From assembly GCA_030407085.1 (NCBI GenBank), contig CM059585.1, positions 110,783,501 to 110,847,500 on the forward strand: a stretch of 64,000 nucleotides of DNA, given 5' to 3'. The translations under genes were made by a program, and so were the position numbers. The notes beneath the pieces were generated by a model. The model ran no database searches. It was given only the letters and a program-made list of their open reading frames with translations, and was not told where the DNA came from. This DNA is from Trichopria drosophilae (taxonomy: Eukaryota > Arthropoda > Insecta > Hymenoptera > Diapriidae). Below, one piece after another: positions 47,018 through 57,817 of this stretch (positions are counted from its first letter, which is position 1; each line of letters begins with the position of its first letter).

Positions 47018-48112
47018 AAAAAAGTTGATCCAAATTGGATTAAATCTGGCCGAAAGCGAATGAATCAAAAATTGATCAAAATAAGATCACTTTTTTTATA
47101 CATTTTCGGATGTACAATTTTTCGTCAATTTAATAGGAAGCAGATCAAGATTGCATAGAATTGAAATCACTTCCTGATACAAATCTTACCAGTTCCGATC
47201 TATTTTATGAACACGCAATTTCGATGCTACTATATGGCTGCGAATCGTATCAAATTGTGATCTGAATAGGGTATCTTTCCAATCAAAATCTAACCAAATA
47301 TGACTCTTTTTTTTTGAAACGACAGAATTTCATCTAAGAAGATTCGGTCAAATTAGGCCGAAATGTAGAATATTTCAGATCAAAAAATGTCCAAATAGGA
47401 TACATTTTAAACCTGATGAGCTATTGTTTAAAGCCGTTTTTGAACCATATAAGAAACGGAGATTACACGAATTCGAAAAAGTTCAAAATAGGATCTAATT
47501 CAGATTCAATTCCAACCGATTTTTATCCATATTGAATTGGATATACATTTTGGATAATACAGTACGGATCAAACTCCAATCGGTCAAGATCCAATTCTAT
47601 CCAATTATGATCTGTATCAAATGGGATAGACGTCTCGAAAAATCAACACAGATCTAAATCCAATTGGTCAAAACGGAACGTAATTCAGATCCAATTCTAA
47701 CCAATTCTGACCATATTTTGACCGAATGGAAACTAACAATATTTATTTTGTTCTAAAGAGAAATGAATAGCAAGACATATAGCATAACAGTAAAACTTAT
47801 TTATTTTCATATTTTAACAAAATATTATTATAATATAGTTATATTATTGAAATATGTAACAGTTTATTTTTATTTTTTTCTGCAGTTCTGGTAGCATCGA
47901 TACTCTTTTTGTTGGCTTTCGGATCGTTGTTTTTTTTTTGAACTGACTCGTAAATAATGACAAAATGAGGCGATCTTTTCGTGGATTTCTTCATCACTCA
48001 TCCGCAGGGCTCGAGGAATGTTGTCATTGACAAAATCTAAATAAAAACAAAATATTAATAATATTAGTTGTTATTGTCATTACACATGTCACTTTACACA
48101 GAGAGAAAAACA
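47018..48112 (-). repeat. Module R, copy 2 (inverted, partial)
   Basis: Reverse complement of 49697-50790 with very high identity, including the exon-like ATTTTGTCAATGACAAC segment (48036 down) and the outer ACACAGAGAGAAAAAC end (48095-48110). It matches copy 3 more closely than copy 1; for example, both carry AAATTGACGAAAAATTGTAC, which copy 1 lacks. Confidence 0.85.
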
Positions 48113-48584
48113 GGGTTAATATAACCACGGAAAAATGGTAGAAACGATTGATATTTGAGGTCATGTACGACGAGTTAAATATCGGGAAATTATTGTCTAC
48201 TTTATTATCAACTATCTTATATTTTAACAATAACTTTTTTGCACATTTTATTTGCAACTATCTTATTTTTCAATTATAATTTATTTTGAATGATCAGATT
48301 GGGAGCGCAAAATGCAAATGTAGGTTATTTCCTCCAAAAAGATCAGCTTTCATAAAAAAAACATCAAATTTGCAAACAAATTTAGACAGTCCAAAATACG
48401 AATAGTTTTTTATTAAAAAATACGATTTTGACTTGAAGGAATTGATTTGCTATGTTTTTCGACATGTTCAGAATTTCTAAGGAAATATTATTTTTGGTTC
48501 GAATAATAGTTGTATAATTAAAACAGAACTGGAAAAATTCATGCAAAAATTAGTCTAGCGGTTTTCTGTGGCCTATTTGCTTAC

Positions 48585-49515
48585 TTTTCTACTCTTCCCC
48601 CTTTTCTAGGAATGTTGGCTGGTTCTGAAATTACTGAAGTTGATGGTGAAATCATGCTCTGGTTTCCTTCTGCCGTTTCGCCTCCAACATCATCACCGTC
48701 GGTAATCCTACAATGGTATTAATTATGAATAAGTATGTGTCATGCATCCAGGAAATTCGCATCATTCAACTTATTCCATTAATTAAATTTTTATGTCATT
48801 AATTCTATTTGTTTCTTCCATTTGTACAGAAAGTATTAACTTAAATTTAATTAATTTATTAATAAATTTTGTATTCTATAACGTTTCATATATTGCAGAC
48901 ATTTAACATTTTAAAAATGTTTCTGAAACGTTCTTGAACGTTTTAAAAACGTTTCCGAAACATTCTGGTGCCGGTCTGTTAGAAGACTTTTTTTGCAAAT
49001 TTACTTACGTATTCTCTCCTTCATCATTTTCGGGGATATTTTCTTTAAATAAACTGCCTGCTGCAAAAATTTTCCGATTCAAATTTCGCACTGCGCTTTC
49101 CTTGAGAGCGCCTAACAATTTCTTTTCTTTTTTTCTCCTGTTTTCTCTTTTTCAAAATAGGCGTACTGATATTGACCTCTTCTTTTCCTAAAATTTCTCC
49201 ATCTGTTGTCACTTCCAACGCTTCTAAAAGTTGCCCGTTTTCTAGGTAAATAATTATTAATTTTTAATTAGTTATTAATGAAAATACGACTCGTCGGTTT
49301 AAAATTTATGCTATTCTATTGTATTATAAAATGTTTCTTCCCGTTTTTCTTACCGCTCCTCTTTAACACGCTGACACGATACCACCGGCTCTCCCATTTG
49401 GCTTCAGTCCTTGATTTTCCTACCGGTTGCACACAATCGTCCGGTAAAATGCTTGTAGTTCTGGGAGGGTCAAGCCACAAAACCAAGACAAACATTTTTT
49501 TATGGTTATGCGCAC
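48585..49515 (-). CDS. Three exons of an unknown gene inside the module R inverted repeat
   Basis: Exons 49515-49354, 49241-49019 and 48707-48585 have GT-AG borders (acceptors TTTTTTGACAG, TTACCTAG, CATTGTAG; donors GTAAGA, GTAAGT, GTAAGC) and matching phases. Peptide landmarks are VLWLDPPRTTSILPDDCV, SRWYRVSVLKRS, then LLEALEVTTDGEILGKEE, a basic KKRKQEKKRK stretch, and GENTITDGDDVGGETAEGNQ. The first exon resembles the N-terminal region I loosely associate with arthropod BEN-domain or similar chromatin proteins, but I do not claim the family. One frameshift lies in the middle exon. If the last exon continued into module R it would stop after four codons. Confidence 0.45.
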
Positions 49516-49696
49516 CTGTCAAAAAACATAGAGAATTACGTAACAAGAAAATGCGGTCGCAATTCATAAGGAGACTTTTAGGAGTTAAATGTTAGAGTTA
49601 AGTGGAGTTTAATGTCGTCATCTTCGTCGGATTGTTCATTCAGTTCTGATCAGTTTCCAAAATATTATTTAATATTTTATTATTTAGGTATACAAG

Positions 49697-51497
49697 TTTT
49701 TTTCTCTCTGTGTAAAGTGACATGTGTAATGACAATAACAACTAATATTATTAATATTTTGTTTTTATTTAGATTTTGTCAATGACAACATTCCTCGAGC
49801 CCTGCGGATGAGTGATGAAGAAATCCACGAAAAGATCGCCTCATTTTGTCATTATTTACGAGTCAGTTCAAAAAAAAAACAACGATCCGAAAGCCAACAA
49901 AAAGAGTATCGATGCTACCAGAACTGCAGAAAAAAATAAAAATAAACTGTTACATATTTCAATAATATAACTATATTATAATAATATTTTGTTAAAATAT
50001 GAAAATAAATAAGTTTTACTGTTATGCTATATGTCTTGCTATTCATTTCTCTTTAGAACAAAATAAATATTGTTAGTTTCCATTCGATCAAAATATGGTC
50101 AGAATTGGTTAGAATTGGATCTGAATTACGTTCCGTTTTGACCAATTGGATTTAGATCTGTGTTGATTTTTCGAGACGTCTATCCCATTTGATACAGATC
50201 ATAATTGGATAGAATTGGATCTTGACCGATTGGAGTTTGATCCGTACTGTATTATCCAAAATGTATATCCAATTCAATATGGATAAAAATCGGTTGGAAT
50301 TGAATCTGAATTAGATCCTATTTTGAACTTTTTCGAATTCGTGTAATCTCCGTTTCTTATATGGTTCAAAAACGGCTTTAAACAATAGCTAATCGAGTTT
50401 AAAATGTATCATATTTGGACATTTTTAGATCTGAAATATTCTACATTTCGGCCTAATTTGACCGAATCTTCTTAGATGAAATTCTGTCGTTTCAAAAAAA
50501 AAAAGTCATATTTGGTTAGATTTTGATTGGAAAGATACCCTATTCAGATCACAATTTGATACGATTCGCAGCCATACAGTAGCATCGAAATTGCGTGTTT
50601 ATAAAATAGATCGAAACTGGTAAGATTTGTATCAGGAAGTGATTTCAATTCTATCCAATCTTGATCTGCTTCCTATTAAATTGACGAAAAATTGTACATC
50701 CGAAAATGTATCAAAAAAGTGATCTTATTTTGATCAATTTTTGATTCATTCGCTTTGGTCCAGATTTGATCAAATTTGGATCAACTTTTAATGCATACTA
50801 TTGTGTATATAGACAATGAATTCGAACCTCTAAGTTGAGGTTATTTGCTAGTTCCGTTGATTTAGTTTATAAGTATCTGTACATTTTCCATTCAATCAAC
50901 GATATGAAAGACAAAATTTACAAACTTAAGTGAACGTTAAGAGACTTATAATTTAATTTGATAAGTGATATAAGATTTGATAAAGAGTTAGGGTGAAGGA
51001 TTAATGAGTATACAATATTTTTTATTTTTTATATCGTAATGTTTATTTTCGTTTGTATTTTTCGTTCACTACTTTCGACTGTGGTATCGTACAACGATTA
51101 CATCGTGTTGTTCATCTGCATTAAAAGCAGCAACTTACGGTTTCTACGACTAACTAACGGAAATGATTTTTCCTATATATTAACAATGGTTCATGCCATT
51201 CGATACGAGTGTCAATACCTATGTTTACGTACAAGAAGCCGCGCCGCATATAATATTTACAATGCGCCGTTTGATCTTATATTTTACAATTCGACAATAC
51301 ATATGCGCGATTCAACCGGTACATATAATCACTAAGTAAAGAAAAGTCGAAAATTGAAAATTAATGAGAAGAAACACGAGAAAAATGTAGACAGTTGCAA
51401 ACATCGTCCGTGAGATCTTGTTCGCCCTCTATTTCGCGGCCGCACAAGTTCTTAGGATACGCATACGAATTACAGCACCATAAACATTTAGTTTATG
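49697..51497 (+). repeat. Module R, copy 3
   Basis: The most complete copy: inverted partner of copy 2 from 49697 to about 50790 and direct partner of copy 1 from about 49771 to 51497. It ends TTTAGTTTAT and then continues into unrelated DNA, where copy 1 continues into the distal-antenna-like CDS. Confidence 0.85.
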
Positions 51498-53180
51498 TGT
51501 ATGATTTGGGAAACTTTATACATTGATGATCGATTGAATGCATTTCGTGTCCAACAATCTGATCAACAAACATTTATTATACTTAAGGATGTCATCATTA
51601 ATCATGAAAAACCTTTTTTTGAATGGACCGATTACAATGAGAAACACTCATACTTTGTTCTGCGGCATGTGTTATTATAAGATTTATATGCATAACATCG
51701 TTTTACTCATAAATGTCACAGATGAGGGAATTACGGGTGAAACATTACGAAGCCTGATTTAAAAGAACTACAAATAAAAGTGGGAGCACACAAGAGATTA
51801 TTACAAATAATTGCACAATTTAATAAGAACAACGTGAGTATATATATTTTAAACTTTAAGATTTTAGTCTTAATTGACTTGAGCACTGATATTAATTTCA
51901 GACTGATGGTAATAATGTTATTATTGAATTCGCTGGTGATTTTACGGACTCAGAAATTGCTAACGCTATTTAAAATTTAAACGATAATAATGAGGAATCA
52001 ACTGTAGAAAATTACGGAAATTTAAGGCATGTCAAGAATACTAATTCGCAAAAGCACATAACAAACAAGACAATTAATCGTGAAAAGGTCATAGTAGAGC
52101 AAGAAGCAAATAATAAGTCGCAGTCCGTAAGTAAACATTTTTTCTCACTTGTGCAAAAAATTAGACTACGTACACTGCTCAAACATTCGTCTCAATTCGT
52201 CTCAATTATCGTCTTCAGGACTCTTTGTATGAGTCAATACTACATGTGTTACTTGAATTTTCTTTTAATTACTTTTCTACATGATTAAAGCTATTAAATT
52301 ATAAATTAACAAATTATGTACATAATTTTAGGATTCCTCCATAAACGTAAGAGCCTGGGTGGAATCACATTCTCAAGGAGATAGTCTTTTGCAAAAATTA
52401 GACATTGAAAAGTGCACAACGCACGATAGATAATTGCTGATAAAAATTGTCACAGCAAAAATGGTCGAATACACAGGAAATTATCATGACATATTTGTAA
52501 TATGCATATAAATAACACGTGTGTTGTGTATTTACGCATATATTTCATTATACAGGTATCCCTCAAAAGAAGTAAAGGAAAGAGTTGCAGAAAACATTTC
52601 CTTTTTTAAAATCGAAGAACTATCCTGTTCCCCACGTAAGTTAATTTGTTATATATTTTAAACTCTACATTAATTCATAATTATTTGAATTAAATTATAT
52701 GTTTACATTGCAGGCAAATTTCTTCGACCCAAAAACAGGACAAGGTTTTCTACAATACCATTTATTAAATGTAAGAAAAAAATGAAGTCCATCCAAGTGC
52801 AGTAGACAATCATCAAGTACATCGAGCCCAAAATACCCAAAACTTTCAAATGAAATCAAGAATGCAGAATGTTTAGATTCAGAAAAATTGGAGGAAAAGG
52901 TGTACTGCACTACATGGTGATGTTTAGGAAAATAAATTTATATTTGCTCATTTTATGTATTCTTTAATTAGAACATAAATTTTTATTCATTATTTTTTTT
53001 TATGTAGATATCGTGGATGAACTTAAAAGCTGCTGATGATACAAATAAAAAATTGTTGCAAACATCTATGCAACAAACAAGACCAAATCGCATTAAAGAA
53101 ATTAAAGAAAGCGCATTATCAGTAACTGAACTTTTAGATCGATACAAGCCGTTGAAAGAGTATCGTGGTTATATGGTGAG
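51498..53180 (+). pseudogene. Decayed SAM-domain gene (SAMD3-like family)
   Basis: Exon-like pieces with splice borders follow one another on the plus strand. A SAM-type segment ends at 51834 (ITGETLRSL, frameshift, then DLKELQIKVGAHKRLLQII; donor GTGAGT). Further pieces start at about 51903 and 52333 (acceptor TTTTAG), at 52556-52636 (YPSKEVKERVAENISFFKIE; donor GTAAGT) and at about 52715 (FFDPKTGQGFLQYHLL). The last runs 53008-53175 (ISWMNLKAADDTNKKLL ... LLDRYKPLKEYRGYM; donor GTGAGT). SAM, then FFDP..GxGFL..xL, then F(P/K)xxLKxxxGxx is the SAMD3-like order as I recall it. In-frame stops and frameshifts show that it is dead or badly assembled. Introns are kept, so it is not a retrocopy. 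Confidence 0.55.
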
Positions 53181-53653
53181 TAATGTAAATTAAAATTTTA
53201 TTTCTTGCGAACAAATTTATAACTGACATCAAGTAAAAGAACCACCCTAAAATTTGCCTGCTTCTTGTACCTCGAATTTGGAATTGGAATGCATAAAAAA
53301 TTAAAGGTATGAGAGGTCAAACCTATATCTCGAGATTAAGACATGTGCTCAATCTGACATTTTTGCATTTTTCATCTCCCATGCATTCTGACTCCAAATT
53401 CGACGTGCAATGCCAGAAAATAGGGGAATTTTACTCACGTTTTAGGGTGTCTCTTCTTAACTTAGTAAAGCAACTAGTGCTCAAAATGCTAATTATTATT
53501 GGTATACATATTTACATTTACATTATATAAAAATTGTGAAGCAACATGAAAGTACATAGATTTTGTTTAGCACATCGCGAATCATTGTCCATCGTAATAC
53601 TGTATATACAAATACTGGATGGGCACGTCGGGAGAAGTAGACATATTCACACA

Positions 53654-54288
53654 CAGGGTGCGTGCGTACGATCCGAACATAGGGCATGCCATGTTATATG
53701 TAGAGTGTTCCTGATTGGCCAGTTCTAGCCCGTACGGTTCTCCCCATTGGCTGCGAGAAAGCGTGGAATAGCTGAAACTGGAGATTCGAGTGCTGCCTTC
53801 ACTGTTCAGTACTTCAGTCAGCCACATTCAGTAATTCAGCCTAAAGTAAACATTGAGTCAAAAGATCGTAGTAGATGTAATTTTCCTACGTTTAATGTTG
53901 TAAATTCACACTTAATTCTGTAAGAAAGTTACAACGTGGTGTAGTGAATTTGTAGTAAATTTACAACATTAAGCGAAGGAAAATTACAACGGGTTGTAAA
54001 ATTACCACAATTAATAGGTTATTTACATTTACTACAAATTCACTACACCACGTTGTAACTTTCTTACAGACTTAAGTGTGAATTTACAACATTAAACGCA
54101 GGAAAATTACATCTACTACGATCTTTTGACTCAATGTTTACTTTAGGCTGAATTACCGAATGTGGCTGACTGAAGTACTGCTCTCGCGCGACCAATGGGG
54201 AGAACTGTATGGGCTGGAACTGGCCAATCAGGAACGCTCTATCTTTAACATGGTATGCCCTATGTTCGGATCGTACACACGCACCCTG
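53654..54288. mobile_element. Foldback element, about 635 bp with about 300-bp arms
   Basis: Ends CAGGGTGCGTGCGTACGATC and GATCGTACACACGCACCCTG, with arms matching through CGAACATAGGGCAT, GATTGGCCAGTTC and AAAGTAAACATTGAGTCAAA. The centre repeats TTACAACGTGGTGTAGTGAA in inverted form. No target duplication is certain. Confidence 0.75.
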
Positions 54289-54451
54289 TATGTATGTATA
54301 GCGTTTTTCATTTACTGATTACTGTGTTGAATGCGGATTCGGGCGCACTAGAAACTCGATCAGTGCTGCCAAAATCTTCCCAAACCTTTCAAACTCATCT
54401 CGTGTGCACTCAGGGCGCCTAAATCAGCACTCAGTGTGGTAAATAAAAAAC

Positions 54452-55775
54452 GCTAAAAGGGAAGCCCATTAACACTAACGCGTTTTTGGTTGGTCAATCC
54501 AGGTCACTAGATGCTTAAAGTCGATTGTTATTGGTTGCAACAAACTGTTGGTAAATGTCAATACCGATGCTAAACGCGTATTCCCGATCTGTTATTTAAT
54601 AACTTGGGTCAAGAAAAATATTAATTAATTTAATTTAAACATAATTAGAAAGTAAATTGTTTAAAGTCTTCTAAATAACAAATCGGGAATACGTGTAGAG
54701 CATCAGTACACGACATTTACTAACAGATTATTGCAACCACAGATTAATAACAGATCGCCAAAGGTCCCTCTAAATGCGTAGACGAATCTGCAGTATTTTC
54801 GTTGCCGACCCTACTTGCAACTCGCTTTTACTATTAGTATCCATGAACATCAATGGATAAAATCTTCAAACATGAAAGGTATTTGATAAATAAGAATAAA
54901 TAAATCAAATTCAACACTGCATACATAAATATACAGACATTTAAAGCGAGTTGCATGTAAGGTCGGTGTTGCGCTTGATGCAATATCTTCGAACAGCTTA
55001 GATATTTGCACGCTAGCTGCGTTGGTCCTGGTCCTCCGCAAATGAGAAATGAAATAAAACACCAGCATTAGATTTCTGTCCTTCACTTTATTAGTAATCC
55101 AAATTTTTTTTGAATACACGGTACACTGCACAATTACAAGTTTTAACTAAAGAGCGCACGTGTCCGGCGGAACACGTGTCGGAAAAAAACGGCAGAGTGT
55201 CGCAATTTCCGAAATAAAGCGAACAATTTAATTTGCGGCGAATGAGCGGCGGCTCATTAAGTTGGCGGAGAATCGAAAATAGAAAAAAAGACGTGGATCG
55301 ATAGCGATTTTACAAATTTTCCGTACCGACAGATTACACACGAGGGACATGTGATGGCGGTTTTCTCGAATCTGAAAATTCCGGAAGTCTTCTCGGTCTC
55401 TTCCAGGAAATCAGAAAAAGAGCGGAACGCCGCAGGGGCCTTAGAGATAACTAAATTCCCGGAAAACCCACCGCGAGATTCGAAGTTCTGCGCTCTCCTA
55501 CAGTCGCCGATAAGAGCGCGTCCGGTCAGGGCGATGCGGTAGTAGAGCTCGCGAATAGATGGCGCGTCGAGTATACATTTTGACTTTTCCGGTCAACTTA
55601 CGCAATGAATACGCCAACAGTCGGTAACGAAAAAAGCGTTACGCGTTTTGGGGGACCTTTGGCGATCTGTTATTAATCTGTGGTTGCAACCAATAACAAT
55701 CGACTGTAAACATCTAGTGACCGGGATTAACCAGTCACAAACGCGCTGGAGTCAACGTGAGCTTCCCTATGTCCA
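54452..55775. repeat. Nested inverted-repeat region
   Basis: GTCGATTGTTATTGGTTGCAA (54520s) is mirrored near 55692, and AATAACAGATCGCCAAAGGT (54749 on) is mirrored near 55660. CGCGTATTCCCGAT near 54577 has its own inverted partner near 54685. Several foldback units appear to be nested. Confidence 0.5.
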
Positions 55776-55805
55776 GTTCTTCCGAACCCACGCGGTATAT
55801 ACATA

Positions 55806-56036
55806 AGGTGTAAGCACAATGAAACTTCGACCTCGAAACTTTACCCTCGAAGGTCTAGAAGTTTCATTGTGCGTTGGTTTAGAGGTTTCGAGGTTTCGTT
55901 GCATTTTAGTTTAGAGGTTGGACGCAACCTCTGAAACCTCTAAACCAATGCACAATGAAACCTCGAGTCCTCAGAGCAACTTTTAAGACCTTCGAGGTTA
56001 AAGTTTGGAGGTCGGAGTGTCATTGTGCTTACACCT
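55806..56036. mobile_element. MITE rich in CCTCGAA/AGGTTTC words
   Basis: Ends AGGTGTAAGCACAATGA and TCATTGTGCTTACACCT flanked by ATA on both sides. The interior is built of inverted AAACCTC / GAGGTTT words. Confidence 0.7.
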
Positions 56037-56644
56037 ATATGTATTGGCACATACCATGCGTCTGGGTACATAGGATGTATTCCGTTACACTGCCAACAGT
56101 AAAATTGGCAACATTGCATCGTAACGTAGCAAAATTCAGCCAATCACCGAAAATTAAAACTTCAAATCGTATCCCTCATTGGTCTAAATTCTCTACGTAT
56201 GTCTGCGTTTGCATTTCTACGTCTATGTAGACCGGGCTTTACGTCAACGCGGAGTCGTGGACGAATGAAGAATACTCAAACGTGATTGGACGCCACTGCT
56301 TACACACGGGAAAAAATTTGGATTAACAGTTTCTCCACGAATTGGGATTCGTATCTCTCGAGAGTCATCGAGAACAGGCGTCGCCATATGAGAGTAATGA
56401 ATTCTCTATCTTGGTACCGATGATTCTCCAACGTATATCGAGAGCGTTTCTCTCTTACTGGAGTAGCCGGTACTCCAGCCTCGAAAATGTGGTGTTGCGA
56501 CAAATCGAATGTTCGAGCGGACATGCTTTGGTGCGTTATCGAGCTAATTTTCGTTGTAATATAATAAAACAATTCTTTGATGCGGATAATAAACTTAAGC
56601 TAAAAGTTAAGTTCAAACTTTCGGCTCAACTTCCCGGGAAAAAA

Positions 56645-57290
56645 TGAATTGTATATAATTGTATACAATTACATACAAATTGTATACAAACTTATAATAA
56701 TCTATACAAATGTATACAGGTCTATATGGATTTTTCGTCTATAGAATTATATACGATGTATAGAGTTGTATACAAATTAATAAAATTATATATAATTGTA
56801 TACAGTTATATAAAGTTTTATATAATATTGGAAAACGGTGAAATCTCGGTAAACTTTAATTTGTATACCATAATATACACTTATATAGAAATGTATGCAT
56901 CTGTATATGTTAATATCAACTTGTATCGGCATGTATACAGTTGTATACAAACCTATAATTTGGTTAATTTGAACATTCAGTATATTTCGCATACAACTAT
57001 ATACAAATGTATATAATTATAGTAACTTGTATATACTTGTATACAATTGTATATATTCATATTAATGAAGGAAGATTGCGGTTACATGAAATTTTACAAC
57101 TGTATACCATTTTATAAAACTGTACAGAATTGTATATGAAACTAAGAAATGATATCATTTTGCAGACGTTTAATTCAATGTTATATATGAAACACTATAT
57201 AACTTTATATAACTTCATACAATTGTATATATACTTGTAATAATTTTTATTGTATTCGCGTGTATACAGTTCTATACAAAAAATAATTTG
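56645..57290. repeat. TATACA/TGTATA-rich degenerate tandem tract
   Basis: The self-complementary word TTGTATACAA and its variants recur every 10-15 bp for about 600 bp, up to the A(C)15 array. There are many local palindromes and no coding sense. Confidence 0.7.
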
Positions 57291-57316
57291 ATTAATTTCA
57301 AAATTCAATGTAGTTT

Positions 57317-57815
57317 CCCCCCACCCCCCCCCCCCCCCACCCCCCCCCCCCCCCACCCCCCCCCCCCCCCACCCCCCCCCCCCCCCACCCCCCCCCCCCC
57401 CCACCCCCCCCCCCCCCCACCCCCCCCCCCCCCCACCCCCCCCCCCCCCCACCCCCCCCCCCCCCCACCCCCCCCCCCCCCCACCCCCCCCCCCCCCCAC
57501 CCCCCCCCCCCCCCACCCCCCCCCCCCCCCACCCCCCCCCCCCCCCACCCCCCCCCCCCCCCACCCCCCCCCCCCCCCACCCCCCCCCCCCCCCACCCCC
57601 CCCCCCCCCCACCCCCCCCCCCCCCCACCCCCCCCCCCCCCCACCCCCCCCCCCCCCCACCCCCCCCCCCCCCCACCCCCCCCCCCCCCCACCCCCCCCC
57701 CCCCCCACCCCCCCCCCCCCCCACCCCCCCCCCCCCCCACCCCCCCCCCCCCCCACCCCCCCCCCCCCCCACCCCCCCCCCCCCCCACCCCCCCCCCCCC
57801 CCACCCCCCCCCCCC
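57317..57815. repeat. A(C)15 array, 30 perfect units; probable encoded assembly gap
   Basis: Pure C with an A at 57323 and every 16 bases to 57803. Unit, 499-bp length and 16-base phase equal those of the array at 39.8 kb. Repetitive DNA borders it on both sides: the TATACA tract, and the Lys/Glu coding repeats that begin shortly after. The boundary of the next exon is therefore unreliable. Confidence 0.75.
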
Positions 57816-57817
57816 AG

